A stretch of DNA of 38,765 bases, from the NCBI GenBank assembly GCA_002327315.1, contig DCVI01000042.1, positions 1 through 38,765 on the forward strand, written 5' to 3'. The stretch comes from Syntrophaceae bacterium UBA2192. GTDB lineage: Bacteria; Desulfobacterota; Syntrophia; Syntrophales; UBA2192. The notes beneath the pieces were generated by a model, which was not told the DNA's origin, ran no database searches, and saw only the letters and a program-made list of their open reading frames with translations. The translations under genes and the position numbers were made by a program. Positions 30,609-38,574 of the stretch are shown one piece after another; position 1 is the first letter of the stretch, and every line of letters begins with the position of its first letter.

Positions 30609-30980
30609 CTAGAATTTCAGGCCTGCTTCCCTCGCGCCCTCGGCCAGAGCCTTCACCCGGCCATGATAGAGGAAGGAGCCGCGGTCGTACACAACCGTGT
30701 CGATCTTCATGGCCAGAAGCTTCTTCGCCATGAGCTTGCCCACCTCGGCGGCGGCGGCCGTCTTCTTCATCTTTGCGATCGCCTCGACGATCTCCTTGCT
30801 GCGCGTGGAGGCTTCGGCCATCGTGCGGGCCGCCTCGTCGTCGACGGCCTGGACATAGATGTGCCGGGCACTTCGGAACACAGCGAGGCGAGGACGTTCG
30901 GCCGATCCGGCAACCTTTCCCCGGATACGCTTCTTGCGTTTATCCCTGACCTTCTGGAGCTTTTTGGCTGACGATAACAA
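30609..30980 (-). CDS. rplR: Large-subunit ribosomal protein L18 (uL18), TTG start
   Basis: The 123-residue protein has RIRGKVAGSAERPRLAVFRS and ends YDRGSFLYHGRVKALAEGAREAGLKF, the 5S rRNA-binding signature. The only suitable start is TTG at 30980, with GAGGGG 8 bases upstream. It follows rplF after 45 bases. Confidence 0.97.
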   Translation of the reverse strand: MLSSAKKLQKVRDKRKKRIRGKVAGSAERPRLAVFRSARHIYVQAVDDEAARTMAEASTRSKEIVEAIAKMKKTAAAAEVGKLMAKKLLAMKIDTVVYDRGSFLYHGRVKALAEGAREAGLKF

Positions 30981-31025
30981 TGTTCTGCCCCTCTTTGCGA
31001 TGATAGGGTTATGAGCCGCAGAGCG

Positions 31026-31565
31026 TTATGCGCCTGCGGACTTGCCGACCTTGCGCCGCACGACCTCGCCGACGTAGCGGATCCCCTTGCCCTTGTAGGG
31101 CTCGGGTTTGCGCATGCCCCGGATCTCTGCGGCAACGCGGCCCACCAGTTCCTTGTCGATCCCGGAGACGGTGAGGTTTATCAGTTTCTCGACTTTCACG
31201 GCGATCCCCTGCGGAACCTCGTAGATGCTGGGCACCGAGTAGCCCACGAACAGCTTGAGCGTCGTGCCCGCCAGCTCCGCGCGGAAGCCCACGCCGGAGA
31301 TCTCGAGGCCCTTGGTAAAGCCGGCGCTCACTCCCGTGACCATGTTGGCGATGAGGGTCCTCATGAGGCCGTGCATGGCCCCGGCCCGCCGGCTCTCGTG
31401 GGTGGTCCGTATGCTGAGGGTCTTGCCCTCCTGGACGACCTCGATATCCCGGGGCAGCGCCCTCGAGAGATTCCCCTTGGGTCCCGAGACCTTGATCTCG
31501 CCGCCGGCGACGCCGACCGTCACCTTGTCCGGCAGGGCGATGATTTTTTTCCCGATTCGTGACAT
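31026..31565 (-). CDS. rplF: Large-subunit ribosomal protein L6 (uL6)
   Basis: The 179-residue protein has two L6 repeats and the signature PEPYKGKGIRYVGEVVRRKVGKSAGA at the C-terminus (residues about 154-179). It begins MSRIGKKIIALPDKV. It binds near the sarcin-ricin loop where elongation factors act. It follows rpsH after 22 bases. Confidence 0.98.
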   Translation of the reverse strand: MSRIGKKIIALPDKVTVGVAGGEIKVSGPKGNLSRALPRDIEVVQEGKTLSIRTTHESRRAGAMHGLMRTLIANMVTGVSAGFTKGLEISGVGFRAELAGTTLKLFVGYSVPSIYEVPQGIAVKVEKLINLTVSGIDKELVGRVAAEIRGMRKPEPYKGKGIRYVGEVVRRKVGKSAGA

Positions 31566-31587
31566 GGATGTCTCTCCTGACTGTCGC

Positions 31588-31989
31588 TTACCAGATGTTG
31601 CAGATGATCTCGCCGCCCACGTTCTGCAGCCTGGCTTCCTTGTCCGTCATGATCCCCCGGGGCGTCGACACGACGGCCACCCCGAAACCGTTGAACACCT
31701 TGGGGATCTTCTTGCTCGAAACGTAGATCCGCCGGCCCGGTTTGCTCACCCGCTGAAGGTCCTGGATGACGCGCTCCTTCGTGTCCGTGTACTTGAGGTA
31801 GATCTTGAGGATGTCCTTCTTGTTGGCGTCCTTCTTCACGTCGAACCCGCTGATGTAGCCGGTCCGTTTCAGGACCTTCACGATCTCCAGGTTCACCCGC
31901 GAGAGCTGGGCGTTCACGCTCCGGAACTTCATCCGGTTGGCGTTACGGACTCTCGTCATCATATCCGCAATAGGATCGGTCATACCCAT
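31588..31989 (-). CDS. rpsH: Small-subunit ribosomal protein S8 (uS8)
   Basis: The 133-residue protein starts MGMTDPIADMMTRVRNAN and ends with the rRNA-binding STPRGIMTDKEARLQNVGGEIICNIW. The ATG at 31989 has AGGAG 8 bases upstream; the second ATG at 31983 is the one used by many relatives. In E. coli S8 represses the spc operon by binding near rplE; no copy of that site was identified here. Confidence 0.98.
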   Translation of the reverse strand: MGMTDPIADMMTRVRNANRMKFRSVNAQLSRVNLEIVKVLKRTGYISGFDVKKDANKKDILKIYLKYTDTKERVIQDLQRVSKPGRRIYVSSKKIPKVFNGFGVAVVSTPRGIMTDKEARLQNVGGEIICNIW

Positions 31990-32008
31990 AAAAGCTTCTC
32001 CTCGCTGT

Positions 32009-32194
32009 CTACCAGCTCGACTTGATCACGCCCGGGATTTCTCCCCACGAGGCGTACTTGCGCAGGCAGATGCGGCACATGTTGAACTTGCGGTAGTACG
32101 CACGGGGTCTCCCGCAGATCGGGCAGCGATTGTACTCCCGGACGGAGAATTTCTTCTGCCTCTTCGCTTTTGCAATCAAGGATTTCTTTGCCAA
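32009..32194 (-). CDS. rpsN: Small-subunit ribosomal protein S14, zinc-binding type Z (uS14)
   Basis: The 61-residue protein is the short zinc form of S14, with C24, C27, C40 and C43 (CPICGRP and CRICLRKYA) and the end GEIPGVIKSSW. E. coli has the long form without zinc, so this is a lineage-informative difference. It lies between rplE and rpsH as usual. Confidence 0.98.
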   Translation of the reverse strand: MAKKSLIAKAKRQKKFSVREYNRCPICGRPRAYYRKFNMCRICLRKYASWGEIPGVIKSSW

Positions 32195-32215
32195 GGTGTT
32201 CCTCCGTTTCGAATC

Positions 32216-32755
32216 CTAATTCTTGAAGGGCATCCCCATGAGCCTCAGGAGGTGCCGGGCTTCCTCGTCGGTCCTCGCCGTTGTGACAATGACCACGTTC
32301 ATGCCCTTGACCTTGTCGATCTTGTCGTAGTCGATCTCGGGGAAGATGAACTGCTCCTTGATCCCCATGGCGAAGTTGCCGCGGCCGTCGAAAGAGCTGG
32401 GCGAAATACCCCGGAAGTCACGGATTCGGGGAAGCGCCACGTTCACCAGCCGGTCGTAGAACTCGTACATCCGCTCCTTGCGAAGGGTGACCATGCTTCC
32501 GATGGACATGCCCTGGCGCAGCTTGAAGGTGGCGATGGACTTGCGGGCTTTCGTGATGACCGCCTTCTGACCCGTAAGGGCCCCGATCTCCGCCGACGCG
32601 CTCTCGAGGATCTTGATGTTCTGGATTGCCTCACCCAGGCCCATGTTCACGATGATCTTCTCCAGCCGGGGCACCTGCATGGCGCTCGTGTACCCGAACT
32701 GCTTCATCATGGCCGGGACGACTTCGTTCTTGTAGTAGTCTTTCAGTCTTGCCAT
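32216..32755 (-). CDS. rplE: Large-subunit ribosomal protein L5 (uL5)
   Basis: The 179-residue protein starts MARLKDYYKNEVVPAMMKQF and has QVPRLEKIIVNMGLGEA and the C-terminal TTARTDEEARHLLRLMGMPF. It binds 5S rRNA and forms bridge B1b. It follows rplX by 17 bases. Confidence 0.98.
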   Translation of the reverse strand: MARLKDYYKNEVVPAMMKQFGYTSAMQVPRLEKIIVNMGLGEAIQNIKILESASAEIGALTGQKAVITKARKSIATFKLRQGMSIGSMVTLRKERMYEFYDRLVNVALPRIRDFRGISPSSFDGRGNFAMGIKEQFIFPEIDYDKIDKVKGMNVVIVTTARTDEEARHLLRLMGMPFKN

Positions 32756-32772
32756 TGATCTCTATCCCCAGG

Positions 32773-33093
32773 TTACTGGTCGAGCTGTTCGTTGCACGCC
32801 TTGCAGATCCGCACCTTCTTGCCGTCCTCGAGGGTCTTGAACCCGATGCGGACGCCGGTGTTGCACTTCGTGCAAACGGGAGCGACGTTGGAGGCGTCCA
32901 GCGCGGCCTCTTTCTCCATGATCCCCCCCTTGCTCTTCTGATCGGGCCGCTGGTGCCGTTTGATCATGTTGAGCTTCTCGATCACGACTCGCTTCCCGTC
33001 GGCAAGGATCTTCGTGACCTTGCCGGTCTTGCCCTTTTCCCTGCCGGCGATGACTTTGACCGTGTCGCCTTTTTTCAATCGGTTCGTCTGCAT
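32773..33093 (-). CDS. rplX: Large-subunit ribosomal protein L24 (uL24) with zinc-ribbon-like tail
   Basis: Read from the ATG at 33093 it has 106 residues. The KOW domain is GDTVKVIAGREKGKTGKV. The C-terminal part has paired cysteines CTKC and CKAC, a probable zinc ribbon found in many but not all bacteria. The ATG has AGGA 7 bases upstream; the GTG at 33120, which overlaps rplN, is less likely. L24 is an early assembly starter. Confidence 0.97.
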   Translation of the reverse strand: MQTNRLKKGDTVKVIAGREKGKTGKVTKILADGKRVVIEKLNMIKRHQRPDQKSKGGIMEKEAALDASNVAPVCTKCNTGVRIGFKTLEDGKKVRICKACNEQLDQ

Positions 33094-33116
33094 GGTCGTT
33101 TCCTGTTCCCTGCGGC

Positions 33117-33485
33117 TCACAGCACTTCCGGAGCCAGCGAGATGATCTTCATAAACTGCTTTGCGCGAAGCTCGCGGGCCACGGGCCCGAAGATGCGCGT
33201 CCCCACGGGCTCCATCTGGTTGTTGATGAGCACCGCCGAGTTGTCATCGAATTTCAGGAACGTCCCGTCGGTGCGCCGGACCTCTTTCCTCGTCCGCACG
33301 ACAACGGCCTTCATGACGTCGCCCTTTTTCACCTTCGCGTTGGGGATGGCCTCCTTGACGGAAACCGTGATGATATCCCCCACGGTGGCAAAACGCTTCC
33401 GCGATCCTCCCAGCACGCCGATGCAGAACACCTTCTTTGCGCCCGAGTTATCTGCGGCATTCAAAATGGTTCGCATCTGAATCAT
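33117..33485 (-). CDS. rplN: Large-subunit ribosomal protein L14 (uL14)
   Basis: The 122-residue length is standard. It begins MIQMRTILNAADNSGAKKV and ends FMKIISLAPEVL. It lies at the subunit interface and is the docking site of RsfS and some recycling factors. It is the first gene of the classical spc operon and follows rpsQ after 41 bases. Confidence 0.98.
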   Translation of the reverse strand: MIQMRTILNAADNSGAKKVFCIGVLGGSRKRFATVGDIITVSVKEAIPNAKVKKGDVMKAVVVRTRKEVRRTDGTFLKFDDNSAVLINNQMEPVGTRIFGPVARELRAKQFMKIISLAPEVL

Positions 33486-33526
33486 ATCGACACCCCGTTT
33501 CTACCCTGCCTGTTTGCGACCCCGGG

Positions 33527-33784
33527 CTACTTCGCCTTTTCCAGAATCTCGCGCACTCTCCAGCGCTTATCCCGGCTCAGAGGACGGGACTCCACGATCA
33601 GGACCGTGTCGCCGATGCCGCACTCGTTGCGCTCGTCATGGGCCTTGTACTTCTGGTGCTGCCGCATGTACTTCCGGAAGCCCGTGTGCTTGACGAGTCG
33701 TTCGGTTTTCACGACGACGGTCTTGTCCATCTTGTCGCTGACGACGATTCCCTTGATGGTCCGCTTGTTGCCCCTCTGGTCCAT
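33527..33784 (-). CDS. rpsQ: Small-subunit ribosomal protein S17 (uS17)
   Basis: The 85-residue protein has the OB-fold pattern GIVVSDKMDKTVVVKTERLV and the loop GDTVLIVESRPLSRDKRWRV. It binds 16S rRNA early. Its ATG lies 2 bases after the rpmC stop codon. Confidence 0.98.
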   Translation of the reverse strand: MDQRGNKRTIKGIVVSDKMDKTVVVKTERLVKHTGFRKYMRQHQKYKAHDERNECGIGDTVLIVESRPLSRDKRWRVREILEKAK

Positions 33785-33786
33785 AC

Positions 33787-33981
33787 CTATTTCTGCAGCT
33801 CCTTCCGCCCCATGACGGTTTTGATGCGGGCGATGTCCCTGCGGACATTCTTCAGCGCCGCGGGGGAGTCCAGCTGCCCCGTCGTGTGCCTGATTTTCAA
33901 CTTGAAGAGCTCGTCCGTGAGGTCCCGTTCTTTCACCCGGAGCTCGTCGATGCTGAGATCCTTCATTTCCTTAATCTTCAT
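33787..33981 (-). CDS. rpmC: Large-subunit ribosomal protein L29 (uL29)
   Basis: The 64-residue protein is two helices, with the family core ELFKLKIRHTTGQLDSPAAL and RRDIARIKTVMGRKEL. It lies near the polypeptide exit. Its start overlaps the end of rplP by 11 bases, so translation is probably coupled. Confidence 0.98.
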   Translation of the reverse strand: MKIKEMKDLSIDELRVKERDLTDELFKLKIRHTTGQLDSPAALKNVRRDIARIKTVMGRKELQK

Positions 33982-34393
33982 CGAAGATATCCCTCATGAG
34001 AAATTTCGTCGGAATGGACAGCTTGTTCGCCGCCAGCCGGAAGGCTTCCTTGGCCACGTCCAGGGTCACTCCTTCCATTTCGTACATCACGGTGCCGGGT
34101 TTCACGGTGGCAATCCACCCTTCCGGGGGGCCCTTGCCCTTCCCCATGCGTGTTTCGGCGGGCTTTTTCGTGAAGGATTTGTGGGGGAAGATCCGGATCC
34201 AGATTTTACCGCCGCGCTTGATGTGACGCGTCATGGCAACACGGGCGGCCTCGATCTGCTGGGCCGTGATCCGTCCCGGCGCCAGGGCCTGGAGCCCGTA
34301 CTGGCCGAAAGAGACCTCGCTCCCCCTGGTGGCCTTGCCGCCCAGGTTCCCCTTCTGGATCTTTCTGTACTTGACTCGCTTCGGGCTTAACAT
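33971..34393 (-). CDS. rplP: Large-subunit ribosomal protein L16 (uL16)
   Basis: The 140-residue protein starts MLSPKRVKYRKIQKGNLGG and has the conserved RGGKIWIRIFPHKSFTKKPAETRMGKGKG-type loop that reaches the A-site tRNA. It overlaps rpmC by 11 bases. It follows rpsC after 33 bases. Confidence 0.98.
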   Translation of the reverse strand: MLSPKRVKYRKIQKGNLGGKATRGSEVSFGQYGLQALAPGRITAQQIEAARVAMTRHIKRGGKIWIRIFPHKSFTKKPAETRMGKGKGPPEGWIATVKPGTVMYEMEGVTLDVAKEAFRLAANKLSIPTKFLMRDIFDED

Positions 34394-34426
34394 CGTCTAT
34401 GTCTCCTCGTAACAATCCCCGCCGTC

Positions 34427-35074
34427 CTAGGCGCTGACCTGCTTCTTGTCGGGCAGCACGTCCCCATGATAGATGAGCACCTTGACCCCGATGGCCCCGT
34501 AGGTCGTCCGCGCCTCGGCAAAGCCGTAGTCGATGTCGGCCCGCAGGGTGTGCAGGGGCACCTTGCCCTCGCGGTACCACTCCGTGCGGGACATCTCCGC
34601 GCCGCCAAGCCTGCCCGAGCAGGTGATGCGGATGCCCTTGGCGCCGAACTTCAGGGCGGAGGTGACGCTTTTCTTCATGGCCCGCCGAAAGGCGATTCTC
34701 CGCTCGAGCTGCAGGGCCACGTTCTCGGCGACGAGCTGCGCATCGATTTCGGGCTTGCGGACCTCCATGATGTTGATGATCGTCTCACCGCCGGTCATGC
34801 CGTCGAGGTCCTTCTTGAGCTTCTCGATCTCGGATCCCTTCTTGCCGATGATGATGCCGGGGCGGGCGGCATGGATGTTCACCTTCGCCTTGTCGGCGGC
34901 CCGCTCGATCTCGATCTTCGAGATGCCCGCGTGGTAGAATTTCTTCTTCAGGAACTTTCGGAGCTTGATGTCCTGGTGGACGAGGTCGCCGTATTTCTTC
35001 TCGGCGAACCACTTCGAGCTCCAGCTCTTGTTGATCCCCAGCCTCAATCCGATCGGGTTTACCTTCTGACCCAA
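34427..35074 (-). CDS. rpsC: Small-subunit ribosomal protein S3 (uS3)
   Basis: The 215-residue protein starts MGQKVNPIGLRLGINKSW. It has the KH domain IEIERAADKAKVNIHAARPGIIIGKKG and the C-terminal GRLGGAEMSRTEWYREGKVPLHTLRAD. S3 lines the mRNA entry tunnel and contributes to helicase action. It follows rplV after 19 bases. Confidence 0.98.
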   Translation of the reverse strand: MGQKVNPIGLRLGINKSWSSKWFAEKKYGDLVHQDIKLRKFLKKKFYHAGISKIEIERAADKAKVNIHAARPGIIIGKKGSEIEKLKKDLDGMTGGETIINIMEVRKPEIDAQLVAENVALQLERRIAFRRAMKKSVTSALKFGAKGIRITCSGRLGGAEMSRTEWYREGKVPLHTLRADIDYGFAEARTTYGAIGVKVLIYHGDVLPDKKQVSA

Positions 35075-35093
35075 GATGAAATCCTCCTTCGTC

Positions 35094-35426
35094 TTACTGC
35101 TCGTCGAGAACGACGGTGATGTGGCTCATCCGGCGCTTGATCGGCGCCGATCGTCCCATGGTCTTGGCCTTGTGACGCTTCATGGCCGGTCCCTGGTCCA
35201 CAAAGATCTCCTTCACGTAGAGGATCTTCTCGTCGATGTTCGGGTTCTGCGTCGCATTGGCCATGGCGCTCTTGAGCACCTTCTTGACGAGCCCGGCGGC
35301 CCGCTTGCGGGAAAACGCCAGGATCCGGTCGGCCTCTTCGGCCTTCATGCCCCGGACCAGATCGACGACAAGCCGCGCCTTCTGCGGCGATATCCTCACG
35401 AATCGTGCAATTGCTTTTGCTTCCAT
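35094..35426 (-). CDS. rplV: Large-subunit ribosomal protein L22 (uL22)
   Basis: The 110-residue protein starts MEAKAIARFVRISPQKARLV and has the long hairpin region around PAMKRHKAKTMGRSAPIKRR, which lines the exit tunnel at the macrolide site. No unusual insertion is visible in the hairpin. Confidence 0.98.
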   Translation of the reverse strand: MEAKAIARFVRISPQKARLVVDLVRGMKAEEADRILAFSRKRAAGLVKKVLKSAMANATQNPNIDEKILYVKEIFVDQGPAMKRHKAKTMGRSAPIKRRMSHITVVLDEQ

Positions 35427-35469
35427 GACGTCCCTATCTCCGATTTTCCCGTTTCACCGCCTGTGGCGA

Positions 35470-35751
35470 CTACTTGCGCATCTTTGTCTTGCGGTCGCCG
35501 GCGTGGCTGAAGAACGTCCTCGTCGGTGCGAACTCCCCGAGCTTGTGGCCCACCATGTTCTCCGTGACGAACACGGGGATGAACTTCTTGCCGTTGTGCA
35601 CGGCAAAGGTGTGCCCGATGAACTCCGGGGTGACGGTGGAGCGGCGCGACCAAGTCTTGATGATCCCCCGGTCCCCGCCCGCATCGGCTCTCCGGACCTT
35701 CTCCGCAAGCTTCGCCTCGATGTACGGGCCCTTCTTGACTGAGCGTGCCAC
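35470..35751 (-). CDS. rpsS: Small-subunit ribosomal protein S19 (uS19)
   Basis: The 93-residue protein starts MARSVKKGPYIEAKLAEKV and has the signature STVTPEFIGHTFAVHNGKKF. It sits in the 30S head with S13. Its start overlaps the stop codon of rplB by one base. Confidence 0.98.
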   Translation of the reverse strand: MARSVKKGPYIEAKLAEKVRRADAGGDRGIIKTWSRRSTVTPEFIGHTFAVHNGKKFIPVFVTENMVGHKLGEFAPTRTFFSHAGDRKTKMRK

Positions 35752-36578
35752 TATTTCTTATCCCTCTTCTTGATGATGTATTTGTCCGTGGTCTTGTTCT
35801 TGCGCGTCTTGTAGCCCTTGGTCGGCACGCCCCAGGGGGTACAGGGGTGTCGGCCGCCCGAGGTCTTGCCTTCGCCGCCGCCCATGGGGTGGTCGACGGG
35901 GTTCATGGCCACACCGCGCACCTTGGGACGCTTGCCCAGCCAGCGGGTGCGGCCCGCCTTGCCGATGCTGATGCCTTCGTGCGTGACGTTACCCACCTGG
36001 CCGATGGTGGCCTTGCACTCGATGAAGACCTTCCGGACCTCGCCGGAGGGAAGCCTCACCTGGGCGTAGTCGCCTTCCTTGGCCATGAGCTGCGCGTAGG
36101 TGCCGGCGGAGCGGACCATCTGGGCGCCCTTGCCGGGGCGCAGCTCGATGTTGTGGATGAGCGAGCCCAGGGGGACGTTGCGCAGCGACATCGCGTTGCC
36201 GGGCTTGATGTCGGCCGCGGCGCTCGTGATGATCGGGTCGCCCACCTTCAGGTCCACGGGGGCCACGATGTAGCGCTTCTCGCCGTCGGCGTAACTCACG
36301 AGCGCGATCCGGGCCGAGCGGTTCGGGTCGTACTCGATGGTCTTCACCTTGGCGGGGATATCCGTCTTCTCGCGGCGGAAGTCCACCACGCGGTACTTGC
36401 GCTTGTGTCCGCCCCCGCGGTGACGGCTCGTCAGACGGCCGAGGTTGTTGCGGCCGCCCGTTTTCTTGACCGGCTTTGTGAGCCCCCTCTCGGGCTCCGT
36501 GGAGGTGATCTCCTCGAAGGTCGAGTAGGTCTGGTACCTGCGGGCCGGGGTTGTCGGCTTCATGGTCTTGATCGCCAT
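35751..36578 (-). CDS. rplB: Large-subunit ribosomal protein L2 (uL2)
   Basis: The 275-residue length is standard. The central RHRGGGHKRKYRVVDFRR and the C-terminal NPVDHPMGGGEGKTSGGRHP, which carries the histidine close to the peptidyl transferase centre, are intact. It overlaps rpsS by one base and follows rplW after 17 bases. Confidence 0.99.
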   Translation of the reverse strand: MAIKTMKPTTPARRYQTYSTFEEITSTEPERGLTKPVKKTGGRNNLGRLTSRHRGGGHKRKYRVVDFRREKTDIPAKVKTIEYDPNRSARIALVSYADGEKRYIVAPVDLKVGDPIITSAAADIKPGNAMSLRNVPLGSLIHNIELRPGKGAQMVRSAGTYAQLMAKEGDYAQVRLPSGEVRKVFIECKATIGQVGNVTHEGISIGKAGRTRWLGKRPKVRGVAMNPVDHPMGGGEGKTSGGRHPCTPWGVPTKGYKTRKNKTTDKYIIKKRDKK

Positions 36579-36595
36579 CGGTCGTTGTCCTTGTC

Positions 36596-36880
36596 CTAGA
36601 CTTTGTCGAATATCTCGATTGAGCTGCCGGGCGCCACGGTGACGATGGCCTTCTTCCAGTCGCTCTTCTTTCCCAGGAGGCGCCCATAGCGCTTCTTCTT
36701 CCCCAGGACGTTCAGGGTCCGCACGTCGAGCACCTTCACCTTGAAGAGTTTCTCCACGGCCTTCTCGATTTCGATCTTGTTGGCCCGCGGGTCGACCTCG
36801 AAGAGGTATTGGTTGCCCTCGCGCATGAGGGTCGTCTTTTCGGTCACGAGCGGCCGTCGGATGATGTGATGAAGTTCCAT
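36596..36880 (-). CDS. rplW: Large-subunit ribosomal protein L23 (uL23)
   Basis: Read from the ATG at 36880 it has 94 residues and starts MELHHIIRRPLVTEKTTLM, as expected. A longer in-frame reading to 36973 lies inside rplD and is rejected. The ATG overlaps the rplD stop codon by one base (TAATG). L23 forms the docking site for trigger factor and SRP at the tunnel exit. Confidence 0.97.
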   Translation of the reverse strand: MELHHIIRRPLVTEKTTLMREGNQYLFEVDPRANKIEIEKAVEKLFKVKVLDVRTLNVLGKKKRYGRLLGKKSDWKKAIVTVAPGSSIEIFDKV

Positions 36881-37500
36881 TATGTCAGCGCCCCCTCTAT
36901 CTTTTGGATCGAGGGCTCCAGAAGCACGAGGCTGTCGTACTTGAGAAGATCGTACACATTGATGCCCTCGCATCGCATCATTTTCACATCGGGGAGGTTC
37001 CGGGAGGACTTCTCGAGGAACTCGCTTGCGCGGTCGATCACGACGAGGGTCTTCTTGAGCCCGAAGCGGTCGAGGACCTCCTTGAACTTCTTCGTCTTCA
37101 CCTCGGCCAAGGTAAAGTCCTTGATCACCAGGAGCTTCTCCTCCTTGACCTTCATGCTGAGCGCCGAGATCAGGGCGAGCCTGCGCACCTTCTTGGGTAC
37201 CGTGTAGGAGTGGTCCCGGGGGGTGGGCCCGAAGACCGTGCCGCCGCCCCTCCAGAGGGGGGAACGGATCGTTCCCGCGCGGGCCCGTCCGGTTCCTTTC
37301 TGGCGCCAGGGCTTCTTGCCGCCGCCGCGGATTTCGCTGCGCTCCTTGGTGTCGTGGGTGCCCTGCCGCTTCGCCGCCATCTGCATCCGGACGACCTCGT
37401 AGATGACGTCCTGGTTGACCTCGGCACCGAAGACGGCGTCGCTCAGCGACACCTCGGCCACCTTGTTCTTCTCGATATCGTATACACTCACCACTGGCAT
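36880..37500 (-). CDS. rplD: Large-subunit ribosomal protein L4 (uL4)
   Basis: Read from the ATG at 37500 it has 206 residues. The tunnel loop TKERSEIRGGGKKPWRQKGTGRARAG-type sequence and the following SPLWRGGGTVFGP are present. The start is chosen because GGAGTGA is well placed; a GTG 12 bases upstream is too close to it. In E. coli L4 also represses the S10 operon by attenuation, but that leader would lie outside this window. Confidence 0.97.
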   Translation of the reverse strand: MPVVSVYDIEKNKVAEVSLSDAVFGAEVNQDVIYEVVRMQMAAKRQGTHDTKERSEIRGGGKKPWRQKGTGRARAGTIRSPLWRGGGTVFGPTPRDHSYTVPKKVRRLALISALSMKVKEEKLLVIKDFTLAEVKTKKFKEVLDRFGLKKTLVVIDRASEFLEKSSRNLPDVKMMRCEGINVYDLLKYDSLVLLEPSIQKIEGALT

Positions 37501-37524
37501 GGCTTCACTCACTCCAGTTGTTTC

Positions 37525-38157
37525 TCAGCTCTTTTTGACGGCGTTCTTGATCACGACGATCCCGTTCTTGCTTCCCGGGACGGCCCCCTTCACAAGGATG
37601 ACGTTCATCTCGGGGCGCACCCCGATGATGAGGAGGTTCTGCACGGTCTTGCGCGCATCGCCCATGTGGCCGGGAAGCCGCTGTCCCTTGAACACGCGGG
37701 AGGGGGCGGCGCTTGCCCCGATGGATCCGGGCGCCCGGTGGAACATGGAACCGTGGCTCGCCTTGCCGCCGCGGAAGCCGTGCCGCTTCACGCCGCCGGC
37801 AAACCCCCGGCCTTTGCTCGTCCCGGTGACATCGACGATGTCTCCCACCTCGAAGATGGACGCCGTCAGTTCCTGCCCCGGCTCGAGCTCGACCATCGCC
37901 CGGGTCTTGAACTCGCGCAGCACCCGGAAGAACCCCCGGTCGGCCTTTGCGAAGTGGCCCTGCAGGGGTTTCGTCACGTTCTTCTGCCGCTTGCGGTCGA
38001 AGCCGAGTTGGATGGCGTTGTAGCCGTCCGCCTCTTCGGTCTTTTTCTGTATCACGGTGCAGGGCCCCGCCTCGATCACCGTGACGGGAACCGAGGCCCC
38101 GTCGGCGGCGAAGATCTGGGTCATCCCCAACTTTCTGCCTATCAATCCCTTTTCCAT
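37525..38157 (-). CDS. rplC: Large-subunit ribosomal protein L3 (uL3)
   Basis: Read from the ATG at 38157 it has 210 residues and starts MEKGLIGRKLGMTQIFAADG. The central extension SKGRGFAGGVKRHGFRGGKASHGSMFHRAPG, including the normally methylated glutamine position replaced in context by GGKASHG, is full-length. GGAAG lies 8 bases upstream of the ATG, which is preferred over a GTG at 38166. Confidence 0.97.
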   Translation of the reverse strand: MEKGLIGRKLGMTQIFAADGASVPVTVIEAGPCTVIQKKTEEADGYNAIQLGFDRKRQKNVTKPLQGHFAKADRGFFRVLREFKTRAMVELEPGQELTASIFEVGDIVDVTGTSKGRGFAGGVKRHGFRGGKASHGSMFHRAPGSIGASAAPSRVFKGQRLPGHMGDARKTVQNLLIIGVRPEMNVILVKGAVPGSKNGIVVIKNAVKKS

Positions 38158-38245
38158 AGCATCCACTTCCGCGCTCGCTGTGCGTGAGAAGACGAAAAAG
38201 GAGATGGTCCGGGGAAAGGCCCGTCCATCTCCGTGTCGTCACGCG

Positions 38246-38554
38246 TTACAACTTGATTTCCACGTCAACACCGGCGGACAGGTCCAATTTCATCAGGGCG
38301 TCCACCGTGGCCTGCGTGGGATCAATGATGTCGATGAGCCGCTTGTGAGTCCGGATCTCGAACTGCTCCCGGGACTTCTTGTCCACATGGGGCGAGCGGT
38401 TCACGCAGAACTTATTGATCATCGTGGGAAGCGGGATGGGACCCGCAACGCGGGCGCCCGTACGTTTCGCCGTATCCACGATGTCCTCGGCGGACCGGTC
38501 CAGCAGCTTGTAGTCGTACGCCTTCAGACGGATTCGAATCTTCTGATCAGCCAT
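38246..38554 (-). CDS. rpsJ: Small-subunit ribosomal protein S10 (uS10)
   Basis: The 102-residue protein starts MADQKIRIRLKAYDYKLLDRS and has the loop AGPIPLPTMINKFCVNRSPHVDKKSREQF. S10 is also NusE, a partner of NusB and NusG in transcription-translation coupling and antitermination. It lies 20 bases after tuf, so both are on one transcript. Confidence 0.98.
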   Translation of the reverse strand: MADQKIRIRLKAYDYKLLDRSAEDIVDTAKRTGARVAGPIPLPTMINKFCVNRSPHVDKKSREQFEIRTHKRLIDIIDPTQATVDALMKLDLSAGVDVEIKL

Positions 38555-38574
38555 GATCCGTTATCTAACCTCGC

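Noticed and set aside
36596..36973. A longer rplW start that adds 31 residues
   Set aside because: The extra part lies wholly inside rplD and does not resemble L23; the ATG at 36880, overlapping the rplD stop codon, gives the normal protein.
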